Shown piece by piece: positions 1 to 9,007 of a stretch of DNA of 64,000 bases (within the stretch, counting starts at the first letter, position 1; every line of letters starts with the position of its first letter). Origin of the DNA: Saprospiraceae bacterium. Its GTDB lineage: Bacteria; Bacteroidota; Bacteroidia; Chitinophagales; Saprospiraceae. The stretch spans positions 310,001 through 374,000 of the forward strand of contig JAHDBJ010000001.1 of assembly GCA_020630435.1 (NCBI GenBank), given 5' to 3'. The notes under the pieces were generated by a model. The model was not told the origin of the DNA. It saw only the letters and a program-made list of their open reading frames with translations, and did no database searches. The translations under genes and the position numbers were made by a program.

Positions 1-2
1 AA

Positions 3-137
3 ATTAATAATTCTCGAACAGTTTTTAAAATATTGGTTGGAGAATTCATGACGCAGCAAGAGGCTTTTCAATTCCAAAAAGAAACCGCTAGAAAAGGCTT
101 ATCGGGAATTATTAAAGATCTTTCTTTAATGAAATAA
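3..137 (+). CDS. C-terminal end of an unrecognised gene (5' truncated by window)
   Basis: The frame is open from the left edge to a TAA at 135-137 and gives about 44 residues ending in ...GLSGIIKDLSLMK. The stretch is charged and helical in character and carries no motif I recognise. It lies 149 bp upstream of hutI in the same direction, so it could be the preceding gene of a histidine-degradation cluster, but nothing in the visible residues shows that. The coding call rests on the open frame and plausible composition only. Confidence 0.5.
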   Translation: MNNSRTVFKILVGEFMTQQEAFQFQKETARKGLSGIIKDLSLMK

Positions 138-286
138 AAGGACTAGATTTTTTTATAAACTATACGATATATCAGATAAGTAGGTGAGCATTTTATTTGA
201 AATAATTACCTGGAAAAAACTACTGATTATCAAAGATTTAACAAAAGTTATTATATCATTTTTCAGGTTCATTTACTTAAATAAGA

Positions 287-1531
287 TTGGATACCATATT
301 AATAATTAATATAAAAAAACTTTTACAAGTTTACAATGTTCCGCCTTTAGCTATAAAAGGTAGACATATGAAGCATCTTCCTACAATGAAAGATGCTTTT
401 CTATTAATAGAAAAGAATAGAATAGCGGATTTTGGGAATATGGTAGATTGCCCTCAAAGAGCGGATCTTATTATTGATGCTTCGGATAAGTTTGTATTAC
501 CAGCTTGGTGCGATTCTCATTCGCATCTTGTTTTTGCAGGAACTAGAGAACAAGAGTTTGTTGATAGAATTAATGGATTGTCTTATCAAGAGATAGCTAA
601 AAAAGGTGGAGGCATCTTGAATTCGGCTAGAAAATTGCAAGGTATTGATTTTGAGGAACTGCTAGAAATGGCTTATCAGCGTTTAGAAGAAGTTCAAAAT
701 TTTGGAACAGGAGCAATAGAAATTAAAAGTGGTTATGGCTTAACACTTGAAAGTGAAATAAAAATATTAAAAGTCATACAGCGTTTAAAAGAGATAAGTC
801 CTCTACAAATAAAATCGACCTTTTTAGGAGCACATGCTTTACCTTTAGAATATAAAAATGATAGACAGGGGTATATAAAGTTAATTATTGATCAAATGTT
901 ACCAGAGATTGCAGCAGGGGGATTAGCAGATTATATTGATGTGTTTTGTGAAAAAGTAGCTTTTTCTATTAAAGAGACAGAACAAATTATCGATGCAGGA
1001 TTGAAATATGGATTAAAACCAAAAATTCATACAAACCAATTTAATAGTATGGGAGGAATTGAATTGAGTGTAGAAAAAAAAGCTATTTCTGTAGATCATT
1101 TGGAAGTAATGACAGACGAGGAAATTTTTTGTCTTAAAGGCTCCGATACTATCGCTACATTATTACCTACAGCCCCCTTTTTTTTAAATGATCCTTATCC
1201 GAATGCTAGAAAAATGTTGGAAGAAGATCTTGTCGTGGCGTTAGCTACAGATTATAACCCAGGTTCGACGCCATCTGGTAAAATGCCCTTTGTACTTTCT
1301 TTAGCTTGTATAAAGATGAAAATGACTCCTAATGAAGCAATTAATGCTGCTACATTGAATGGAGCATTCGCAATGGAAGTTCAACAAAAAGTAGGTTCTA
1401 TTGAAAAGGATAAGATTGCAAATCTGATAATTACTAAAAAAATTCCGTCTATTGAGTATATCCCCTACGCATTTGGCAGTGATTTTGTATATAAAGTAAT
1501 CTTGGATGGTAAAGTAGTATTTACAGCCTAA
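287..1531 (+). CDS. hutI: Imidazolonepropionase
   Basis: This cytoplasmic amidohydrolase opens 4-imidazolone-5-propanoate to N-formimidoyl-L-glutamate, the third step of histidine breakdown. The 414-aa protein has the family's usual length. The metal-binding HxH is at H78/H80 (DSHSHLVFAG), the substrate-loop glycines follow (KKGGGI), a further metal region reads LGAHALP, and the catalytic ATDYNPGS motif lies near residue 325. The start is a TTG: only from there does the N-terminus (DTILIINIKKL) match the usual first beta strand, and the next ATG would remove it. The other hut genes are not visible in this window. The identification is secure. Confidence 0.95.
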   Translation: MDTILIINIKKLLQVYNVPPLAIKGRHMKHLPTMKDAFLLIEKNRIADFGNMVDCPQRADLIIDASDKFVLPAWCDSHSHLVFAGTREQEFVDRINGLSYQEIAKKGGGILNSARKLQGIDFEELLEMAYQRLEEVQNFGTGAIEIKSGYGLTLESEIKILKVIQRLKEISPLQIKSTFLGAHALPLEYKNDRQGYIKLIIDQMLPEIAAGGLADYIDVFCEKVAFSIKETEQIIDAGLKYGLKPKIHTNQFNSMGGIELSVEKKAISVDHLEVMTDEEIFCLKGSDTIATLLPTAPFFLNDPYPNARKMLEEDLVVALATDYNPGSTPSGKMPFVLSLACIKMKMTPNEAINAATLNGAFAMEVQQKVGSIEKDKIANLIITKKIPSIEYIPYAFGSDFVYKVILDGKVVFTA

Positions 1532-1662
1532 ATACAAATAGCAGAACGATTCACTATAATATTAAAAAGTCTTATATTCTTGTTAAAACCTAATGGTAGT
1601 TTAGCTTCAAAAAACTATTTTTGCACATTCATTTTCTCTTTTTGATAAAATGAGGGTAATAA

Positions 1663-1690
1663 AATGAAAAAACCTTTCGTTTTTTTCATT
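1663..1690. terminator. A/T-rich inverted repeat between hutI and the adhesin gene
   Basis: A perfect 10-bp inverted repeat (AATGAAAAAA / TTTTTTCATT) with an 8-nt loop lies in the 296-bp gap 1532-1827. The stem is almost all A/T, so it would be weak as a terminator. I see nothing else convincing in this gap. Confidence 0.35.
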
Positions 1691-1827
1691 AGACTTTATT
1701 CCAAAATAGTTTTAAAGATAGAATTTTAGGTTTTACTAAGCATAGTTGAGAATTATACCATTTACTACACAAAATTCTATTTTAAATAAATAATTTTTTG
1801 ATGTCTTTATTAAATTCATAATATATC

Positions 1828-4800
1828 ATGATCAGACATTACCTTTTATTTTTTTCTTTGATTTTATGCTCTGTTATTGCAGAAGCTCAAATTATATCAA
1901 CAACTAAAAAAGTTGAAACAGATAATTCCTTTAGACGAAGGGCTTGTGCAGATACTAATGCAGGTTCAGTAGTTGTTTCATTAGGTAACACTTCTGAAAG
2001 CGGAGATCTTGAATTTCTTTGTTTTGATGATGAATTGGAGATAGAACATCAGGGCGATCAAGATTTAACAGGCGATCCTGAAACAAGTACGTCTCCAGGA
2101 ATTACGTATGCTGTCTACACGAGTATGCCAACAGTTACTGGACCAGATCTTACTTCTATTGAAGCTGATCCTGCTGCTCTAAACCCAGGCAATGTTGTAA
2201 CAGTAGATAATGTATCATCAAATATTAATGGCTCGGGATCTTTTTTTAATACGGGAGTATTACAATCAGCTTTAAATGGTGGTGGGCCAGTAGAGTTATT
2301 TTTTGCACCTATTACGGTCGATAACTTTGATGATGTTTCGCTGCCAGGAGATACCAACCATTCATGGGAAGGTTCACCTGCAGGACCTTGTGTTAATGTT
2401 CGTATAGATCAAGCTTTCAGAGTAGTATATTTAAATGAAATACAAATCGCAACGACAACTAGTGGTTGTAGTGGAACAATTACAGCAACAGGAGGATGGC
2501 CAGAATTTGATCAAAACCAAGTATATGCTAGTTTTGAAATTGTAAACCAAGCGGATAATACTATTAGAGGAACATTTACAGATGTTGTTGATGGAAATAT
2601 ATCAAATGGTGAAACAGTTAACTTTACTGTTCCTCAACCAGGAGTGTATGATATTCTATTTGAGGATAGAAAATCTTGTCCAGGAGTTACTACTGTAAAT
2701 ATGAGTTCTTGTGATCCGGGTGCTTTAAGTGTTGAATTTGATATTACACATATTAGTAATTGTGGAACCTCGACTGAATTAGGAAATATTGTTCTTATGG
2801 TAAATGGCGGAAATGCACCATATAATATAAGTTATGTTCCACCATCTCCTAGTTTGCCAGGTTCTGCTGTAATAACAAATGCAGGAGGTTCTACATTGGT
2901 TACGGCTACCAATACAGGTAATTATGTTTTTACAATTACAGATGCAACCAATACAACTATCACAGAAACAGTTACGGTATTTGATATTGCAGATTTTGGT
3001 ACAGATGTTATTATAGTTGAAGATGTGTCTTGTAATGGAGGTATGGATGGTATAGCAGCAGTAGAAGTTGTTTATAATGGTCAAAACATTACGCAACAAG
3101 ATGAATTTGAATTCTTATGGTCAAATGGAGAAACAACAGATACAATCAGAAATATAGGAACGGGTGCACATACTGTAACCATTACATTTAATGGTCGTGA
3201 ATTATGTTCTCCATCAAGTTCTACTATCCCTAATCCTCAAGCAATTAGTTATACTCCTCTAGTAACACCCCCATCTTGCCCTGGTGCATCAGATGGAATT
3301 TTTCAGTTGAGTATTTCTGGAGGGACAGTAAATACCCCAGATGATTATCAAGTAAATTGGTTCTTGCTTCCAGATAACGATGGTGTAAGTAGTGGTGCAA
3401 CCTATGATGGAGTAGGAGCTGGTGAAAATGGTTCTGAATATGCTTTTGAAATACGAGATTTAAATGGATGTTTGGTTAGAGATACTTTAGAGATGGTAAA
3501 TCCCGATACAATTGACGTAGTATTTTCTAATATCAATCCAGTATCTTGTGTAACAGAATCTGATGGTAGTGCTACCGTTCAGGCTTCAGGAGGATCGCCT
3601 TTTGCTCTTGGTAATATATTCGCCTACCACTTTGAATGGAGTAGTGGAGAGACAACAGGACCACCTACGGGTGTGCCAAGAGATATCTTCTCTGCTAATG
3701 GTTTAACAGCAGGGGTCAATTTTATAACCGTTACAGATTCTAGAGGTTGTTCGGTTATTGATTCAGTATTTATTGATGCTCCTCCCCCCGTTGCAATTGA
3801 TTCAACTTTCTTTACTAGTCCGTCATGTTTTGGAGATAGTGATGGAACAGCTTTCGTAAGGGCAACTGGAGGAAATGGAACATATACTTATAATTGGAGC
3901 AATGGTAGCTCAGGAGATGTTCAAACAGATCTTGCTGCTGGAAATTATATAGTTACAGCAACAGATGGCTTGGGTTGCTCTTCTGGTCCTACTACTGTTA
4001 ATATACCTGAAACCCCAGAATTAATCTTATCAGCGTCTTCTGTTACACCTTCTAGTTGTAATGGTACAGACAATGGTGTAATACAATTAGCACCAATAGG
4101 AGGAGGAGAGGTCTATAATTATGAATGGAGTCATGATGTGAGTAATACAAATAGTATTGCATTAGATCTTTCTCCTGGTACTTATACTGCTACAGTAACG
4201 GATCAAAACGGCTGTCAAGATACGACAATGGCAGTAATTACAGAGCCGAATCCTATAACAGCAGTTGTTGCCCCGATAGAGCCTATTAATTGTTTTGGTG
4301 AAAGTACATTTATAGAAATAGATACGGCTTATGGAGGAAATGGAGGGCAATTCCAATTTAGTATAGATGGGTTTAACTTTTTTGACGTAGGATCGGCTTA
4401 TCCAATACCAGGGAATCTTGATGATTTAGTAGTTTTAGATGGAACTTTATATGTTAGAGATGGGACAGGAGAATGCGTATATGAAGAGCCAATATTCCTA
4501 GATCAACCCGAACCAGTAGTTGTTGATTTTGATATAACAAATGCAGATCCTTTTGTAACAATTGAGAATCAACCTGAAATTAATTTTGATACAGATCCAC
4601 TAGAAGTAGAAATTGAATTAGGAGATAGTATCAATATAGTAGTGCTAGACGATGGAGTATTGCTTGGTATTGATTCTCTAACATGGACAACAAGCCCACA
4701 AGTTGCCACGCCTTTATGTCCAACCAATGATTGTATTGAAGCACAATTGTTTACGACAGATGATGTGATGATTACAGTCGATGTTACAGATACAAATGGA

Positions 4801-5142
4801 TGTAGGGGAACAGGTAAGATTAATTTAGAAATTGATAATAATAGAAATGTTTACATTCCTAATGTATTTAACCCAAATAGTTCTAATCCAGAAAATAATT
4901 TGTTTAAAGTATTTACAGGACAAGGAGTGGTTCGAGTAAAAACAATGCAGGTTTTTGATCGTTGGGGAGCTTTGGTTTATTCTGCGGCTGATTTTGTACC
5001 TGTAGCATTTTCTGATATTGGTTGGGATGGCACATTTAGAGGAAAGCGTTCTAATCCAGGGGTATATGTTTACTTAGTGGAAGTAGAATTTTTAGATGGT
5101 GTAAGTTTACTCTATAGAGGAGATGTGACACTAGCATACTAA
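1828..5142 (+). CDS. T9SS-secreted adhesin with SprB-like repeats and type B sorting domain
   Basis: A large surface or secreted protein of 1104 aa. Residues 1-20 form a signal peptide ending ...IAEAQ. The middle part, roughly residues 390-870, has about six SprB-like repeats recognisable by SCxGxxDGxxxVxxxGG starts, (F/Y)xWSNG cores and TVTDxxGC ends. The last ~100 residues are a gliding-motility-associated C-terminal domain: YIPNVFNPN, a VFDRWG core, WDGTFRGK and a final YRGDVTLAY. Such domains direct export through the type IX secretion system. SprB-repeat proteins of this kind are gliding adhesins in Flavobacterium; that role here is inference. The gene is followed by a strong terminator. 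Confidence 0.92.
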   Translation: MIRHYLLFFSLILCSVIAEAQIISTTKKVETDNSFRRRACADTNAGSVVVSLGNTSESGDLEFLCFDDELEIEHQGDQDLTGDPETSTSPGITYAVYTSMPTVTGPDLTSIEADPAALNPGNVVTVDNVSSNINGSGSFFNTGVLQSALNGGGPVELFFAPITVDNFDDVSLPGDTNHSWEGSPAGPCVNVRIDQAFRVVYLNEIQIATTTSGCSGTITATGGWPEFDQNQVYASFEIVNQADNTIRGTFTDVVDGNISNGETVNFTVPQPGVYDILFEDRKSCPGVTTVNMSSCDPGALSVEFDITHISNCGTSTELGNIVLMVNGGNAPYNISYVPPSPSLPGSAVITNAGGSTLVTATNTGNYVFTITDATNTTITETVTVFDIADFGTDVIIVEDVSCNGGMDGIAAVEVVYNGQNITQQDEFEFLWSNGETTDTIRNIGTGAHTVTITFNGRELCSPSSSTIPNPQAISYTPLVTPPSCPGASDGIFQLSISGGTVNTPDDYQVNWFLLPDNDGVSSGATYDGVGAGENGSEYAFEIRDLNGCLVRDTLEMVNPDTIDVVFSNINPVSCVTESDGSATVQASGGSPFALGNIFAYHFEWSSGETTGPPTGVPRDIFSANGLTAGVNFITVTDSRGCSVIDSVFIDAPPPVAIDSTFFTSPSCFGDSDGTAFVRATGGNGTYTYNWSNGSSGDVQTDLAAGNYIVTATDGLGCSSGPTTVNIPETPELILSASSVTPSSCNGTDNGVIQLAPIGGGEVYNYEWSHDVSNTNSIALDLSPGTYTATVTDQNGCQDTTMAVITEPNPITAVVAPIEPINCFGESTFIEIDTAYGGNGGQFQFSIDGFNFFDVGSAYPIPGNLDDLVVLDGTLYVRDGTGECVYEEPIFLDQPEPVVVDFDITNADPFVTIENQPEINFDTDPLEVEIELGDSINIVVLDDGVLLGIDSLTWTTSPQVATPLCPTNDCIEAQLFTTDDVMITVDVTDTNGCRGTGKINLEIDNNRNVYIPNVFNPNSSNPENNLFKVFTGQGVVRVKTMQVFDRWGALVYSAADFVPVAFSDIGWDGTFRGKRSNPGVYVYLVEVEFLDGVSLLYRGDVTLAY

Positions 5143-5164
5143 GACGTTTTGTTAAAAAATATTA

Positions 5165-5203
5165 GCTCCTGTATTGAAAACTATTCAATACAGGAGTTTT
5201 TTT
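5165..5203 (+). terminator. Strong intrinsic terminator after the adhesin gene
   Basis: A perfect 11-bp stem (CTCCTGTATTG / CAATACAGGAG, 5166-5176 and 5186-5196) with a 9-nt loop is followed by seven T residues. It lies 23 bp after the adhesin stop codon. Confidence 0.92.
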
Positions 5204-5310
5204 ATGATTAACATATTCAGGAAATGTTAAATTTAGAAAAGATAAAGACCAAACTACCTCTCCTAAACGTCTAAATAGGACATTTTCGAATGTAATATTT
5301 AATTAAAACT

Positions 5311-6723
5311 ATGAAACAATATATCACACTACTATTTTTATTTGCGTTCACATCGAGTATAGCTCAAGATATTTTTTATAAGGATAATCAAGATCATATT
5401 TATAAAAAATATATTAAAACAGTAGAGTTTAAGCTTGAAAATAATCCACTGAGTTATCCGATAATTCCCCTTGATTCTGGAGTTAAACTAAACCTATCTT
5501 TTGATGACATGGAAGGAGATTTCAAAGATTATTACTATACAATAGTACATTGTAATGCGGACTGGACCCCTTCTGACTTGACAAAACTTGATTATATTGA
5601 TGGTTTTGAAGAAGGTGATATTACCGAGTATGATTACTCTTTTAATACATTAACAGATTTCACAAATTATACCCTTAGCCTCCCTAATGACGATATGCGT
5701 TTTATACTTTCAGGGAATTATGTTCTACAAGTATTCTTAGAAGAAGATGAACGAGAACCAGTCTTAACTCGAAGATTTGTAGTAACAGAAACGTTATTGA
5801 CAACAAGAGCTGAAATTAGAAGAGCTTCAAAAGTTACAAAACTAGGAGAAGCGCACGAGATTGATTTTGTAGTGGATGATCCTTCCAATCGCTTCCGACG
5901 ATACAGTAACACTATACAAGCTAATATTATTCAAAATGGACGATGGGATAATGCTATAATAGGCTTAAAACCATTGTTTGTTCGAGATAAAATGTATGAT
6001 TTTGATTATACGGATAAAATCGTATTTGAAGCAGGAAAGGAGTTTCGTTTTATAGACATTAGAAAATTAAATAGAGGGATACCAAGAATTATTCAATTGG
6101 AAGATAGTCAAGAAGGGTATGATGTCTATATCGATACGGATGAATGTAGGGAGTATGATTTACATTTTTTTCAGTATGATATTAATGGGGGATTTATTAT
6201 TGCAAATCGTATAGACGTAGATTTATCTACAACTAGTAGCATGATTGATGCTAGAGCTAGACAAGGAAGATCAACTAATTTTAATGAGCTTTTTGCAGAT
6301 TCTATTCGGATTGAAAGTTATCGACAAGCAGTATATGAAGCGGCTAGGAATAAAGAAGGAGATATTCTAGAAAGTGATTATGCAAATGTTCATTTTAGTT
6401 TAAAGAGTGTAATGCCTTTTAGAGAAGAGGAAGTATATCTTTTTGGAAAAATGACCGATTGGAAATTGGATAAACAATTTAAAATGAAATACAATGCTGA
6501 AACGGGCGTTTATCAATTAGTTGTTCCGTTAAAGCAAGGCTATTATAATTACCAATATATAGTCCATAATACAAAAAATAAAAAAATAAGCCTAGATACT
6601 ACCGAAGGGAATAATGAGGATACAGAAAATGATTACACGATTTTAGTTTATTACCGACCTTTCGGACAAAGCTATGATAGCATAATATCTTACGAAACAA
6701 TCAATTCTGTTTTTAACCGATAA
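5311..6723 (+). CDS. Type IX secretion system plug-family protein (DUF5103-type)
   Basis: A 470-aa exported protein with a signal peptide (residues 1-18, ending SSIAQ). The N-terminal half matches the T9SS plug domain, with typical phrases such as YYYTIVHCNADW, GFEEGDITEYDYSFNT and LTRRFVV. In F. johnsoniae the plug protein closes the periplasmic side of the SprA translocon pore when it is empty; that role is taken from the family. The C-terminal ~100 residues (FGKMTDWKLDKQFKMKY...) look like an immunoglobulin-like or CBM48-like sandwich. It follows a T9SS cargo gene, but behind a terminator, so it probably has its own promoter. Confidence 0.9.
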   Translation: MKQYITLLFLFAFTSSIAQDIFYKDNQDHIYKKYIKTVEFKLENNPLSYPIIPLDSGVKLNLSFDDMEGDFKDYYYTIVHCNADWTPSDLTKLDYIDGFEEGDITEYDYSFNTLTDFTNYTLSLPNDDMRFILSGNYVLQVFLEEDEREPVLTRRFVVTETLLTTRAEIRRASKVTKLGEAHEIDFVVDDPSNRFRRYSNTIQANIIQNGRWDNAIIGLKPLFVRDKMYDFDYTDKIVFEAGKEFRFIDIRKLNRGIPRIIQLEDSQEGYDVYIDTDECREYDLHFFQYDINGGFIIANRIDVDLSTTSSMIDARARQGRSTNFNELFADSIRIESYRQAVYEAARNKEGDILESDYANVHFSLKSVMPFREEEVYLFGKMTDWKLDKQFKMKYNAETGVYQLVVPLKQGYYNYQYIVHNTKNKKISLDTTEGNNEDTENDYTILVYYRPFGQSYDSIISYETINSVFNR

Positions 6724-6728
6724 TTGAT

Positions 6729-7277
6729 TTATGTTAGTTGCCCTAAGTATTTTAAGCCATAATACAAGCAAGAAATTGCATGGGGATGATTGATTTTCAT
6801 TTCATCTAGTAGATTTTTTATTTCATCTAAAGTATATAAAACAATTTTGACATCTTCTTCAAGATCAAGATTCAGTTCATGTGTTTTTTGAACATCAAGG
6901 GCTAACCAATGATGGATATAACTGTCTTGAAAAGAAGGATTAGCGGCAATTTTGCCTAAATATATCCATGTTCCTCCACCATATCCAGTTTCTTCTGAAA
7001 GTTCTCGTTCAGCACCTGCTTGACTAGCTTCTTTATCCTCTATAAATCCGCCAGCAAATTCTAAGGTATAATCTTCTATTCCAAAGCGGTATTGGCGAAT
7101 CATTATGACTTGATCGTTATCTGTAATAGCAAAGATATTAGCAGCATCTTTAGTTTCAAGTACAGTAACTTCAACTGTTTGGTTGTTACGAGGATTAACT
7201 AGGAAATCTTTACGAATATCAAAAATCTTAAATTGATGACTTGTCTCAGATTTTAATTTTTTCCACTTGGAATCCAT
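6729..7277 (-). CDS. Nudix hydrolase, ADP-ribose pyrophosphatase type
   Basis: A 182-aa cytoplasmic hydrolase. The Nudix box GX5EX7REUXEEXGU is complete at about residues 77-98 (GFIEDKEASQ...RELSEETG) and is preceded by VIMIRQYRFG and LEFAGG, the layout of ADP-sugar pyrophosphatases. The likely substrate is ADP-ribose or a related nucleotide sugar; this is inferred from the family. The start codon overlaps the stop of the upstream glycosyltransferase by one base (TAATG), so the two are probably translated together. Confidence 0.9.
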   Translation of the reverse strand: MDSKWKKLKSETSHQFKIFDIRKDFLVNPRNNQTVEVTVLETKDAANIFAITDNDQVIMIRQYRFGIEDYTLEFAGGFIEDKEASQAGAERELSEETGYGGGTWIYLGKIAANPSFQDSYIHHWLALDVQKTHELNLDLEEDVKIVLYTLDEIKNLLDEMKINHPHAISCLYYGLKYLGQLT

Positions 7278-8899
7278 TATTTAATTTGCTTTCGTTCAAA
7301 AATATATATCCCATTATCTGCTTGTATTTTATACGTCATTGCTCGTTCTCCCCAAGCGTAAAAAGTCTGATTGTCATTACCAAAAATATCTACCATTCCA
7401 ATAGGAATATAATGATCACTGATATACTTTTTCATCCATTGTTCTAGCTGATTATTACGACTTAACCAAGAGGGCCGACTTTTTATAAAAATGGCAAAAC
7501 GAGGTTTCTTATTAAGAACTGATTGGGTGAACTGTTTGAATAACCGCTCATTATGTTGACCGCCATCGACAATAGGATAGATGAAAACATGACCACTTAC
7601 AGAAGGAATATTCGCATAAAAAGGAAGCTGTGGTTCTGAACCAAAAACGACCATTTCATCATTAGGTTGGGCGATATTTTTCAATTGTTTTGCAATTTCA
7701 ACGGATTCAGGAAAAGGATTATTACCATATAATTTCCGTTGTATTTTATTAAAATCTGGTTGAAAATAATAGGCTGAATCAGCGTAGATTGGTTGAATAC
7801 AAGCCACTATAATAAACAATATGGGAATAGCTAATACTCCTATATTATTTATTTTTTGAAATAAAAATTCATATGAAAATTTTCCAAAAATACCAACTAG
7901 TATTGCTAATGGAGGAAGTAACATAACGAAATAATGTTGGTAGAATTGGAATCCTGTACAGATACCCAAAAACATAAAAAGCAGGAAGAGTACTAGAAAT
8001 ACTTTTTTAGGTCGTTCTATTTTTGAGAAAAATAAAAAAAACAATCCTAAACCACTCAGAAACCACAGAAAAAGTTGATTTTCGACTACTCGATTAAACA
8101 TAAATTGAAAGATTTCTAAAGAAGTTTCTAAGGATTTGTCTAAACCATATAGTTTTGGCCATTCGAATGTCCAAAACCAAAAATCTTCAAAGCGACCATT
8201 CATCCACATAAATAAAACAATAAGAACATAAGGTATAATTGATCCTAGAATTAGACATAATTCTTGTTGTACCAATCGAGACCACTTTTTTTCGTTTTTT
8301 TGAAGATGCCAATAAATGAGGTAGAATCCTGTAAGTAACATAAAATAGATAGCCTGCTGTTTTATAGTGAAAGCGTAACCCATTAATAAGCCTGAAAGAA
8401 AAAAAGTATACCACCGTCCATTTTTTAAACCTTTCCAAAAAAGGTACAAAGCACCTAAACTAGGCAAAAGGAGTAATTGTGTAGCATGAGCGGCAAAACC
8501 CAAAACATTGGGACTTACTGCTATAATACCATAAACAGTTATTGCAATTGTAGCAACAAGCTCGTCAAAAACATCTTTAGTAAAGAAAAATAAAAGTATT
8601 ATCGTTGCAAGATTAAAAAGTAATAAACCCGTATGAATACCTTTAGCACTATATCCAAAAAGACTCATAATAATGCCATAGGTATAATATAAGCCTGGAA
8701 GTTTTATATCATGTAATTCGGTATATAAGTCTTGTCCTTGAAGAAGCATTTTACCAATATAAGCAAAACCTCCTTCATCTCTTTCTAGGGGCATTTCAAG
8801 TAGGTTGATTCTTGTTGCCAAAACGAATAGAATAGTTAAAACTAAAACGATATAAGGAAATAATCCAAAATCATAAGGTGTTTTAGCAGGCTTTGTCAT
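7277..8899 (-). CDS. Membrane glycosyltransferase, ArnT/PMT-like (GT39/GT83 type)
   Basis: A 540-aa integral membrane protein with about 11 hydrophobic segments and a soluble C-terminal part. The first extracytoplasmic loop holds the acidic motif typical of the GT-C fold (MPLERDEGGFAYIGK), followed by HDIKLPGLYY. Family members transfer sugars from polyprenyl-phosphate donors to lipids or proteins on the outer face of the inner membrane. The acceptor cannot be told from sequence. It is coupled to the Nudix gene downstream and divergent from sbcC. Confidence 0.88.
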   Translation of the reverse strand: MTKPAKTPYDFGLFPYIVLVLTILFVLATRINLLEMPLERDEGGFAYIGKMLLQGQDLYTELHDIKLPGLYYTYGIIMSLFGYSAKGIHTGLLLFNLATIILLFFFTKDVFDELVATIAITVYGIIAVSPNVLGFAAHATQLLLLPSLGALYLFWKGLKNGRWYTFFLSGLLMGYAFTIKQQAIYFMLLTGFYLIYWHLQKNEKKWSRLVQQELCLILGSIIPYVLIVLFMWMNGRFEDFWFWTFEWPKLYGLDKSLETSLEIFQFMFNRVVENQLFLWFLSGLGLFFLFFSKIERPKKVFLVLFLLFMFLGICTGFQFYQHYFVMLLPPLAILVGIFGKFSYEFLFQKINNIGVLAIPILFIIVACIQPIYADSAYYFQPDFNKIQRKLYGNNPFPESVEIAKQLKNIAQPNDEMVVFGSEPQLPFYANIPSVSGHVFIYPIVDGGQHNERLFKQFTQSVLNKKPRFAIFIKSRPSWLSRNNQLEQWMKKYISDHYIPIGMVDIFGNDNQTFYAWGERAMTYKIQADNGIYIFERKQIK

Positions 8900-9007
8900 A
8901 TTGGAGAGTTGTTTTTTAACAATATTAAACCATAACGATCAAAATTACTAATAATATTGACAGTTCAAAACGTCTATTTTTATATATTGCATAAAATCTG
9001 TTGATAC

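Noticed and set aside
1663-1690. Strong terminator after hutI
   Set aside because: The repeat is perfect but almost pure A/T, so it is listed only as a weak element.
2779-3099. Leftward frame of 106 codons inside the adhesin gene
   Set aside because: Its Cys/Asn/Ile-rich composition is a shadow of the Thr- and Asn-rich repeats on the other strand.
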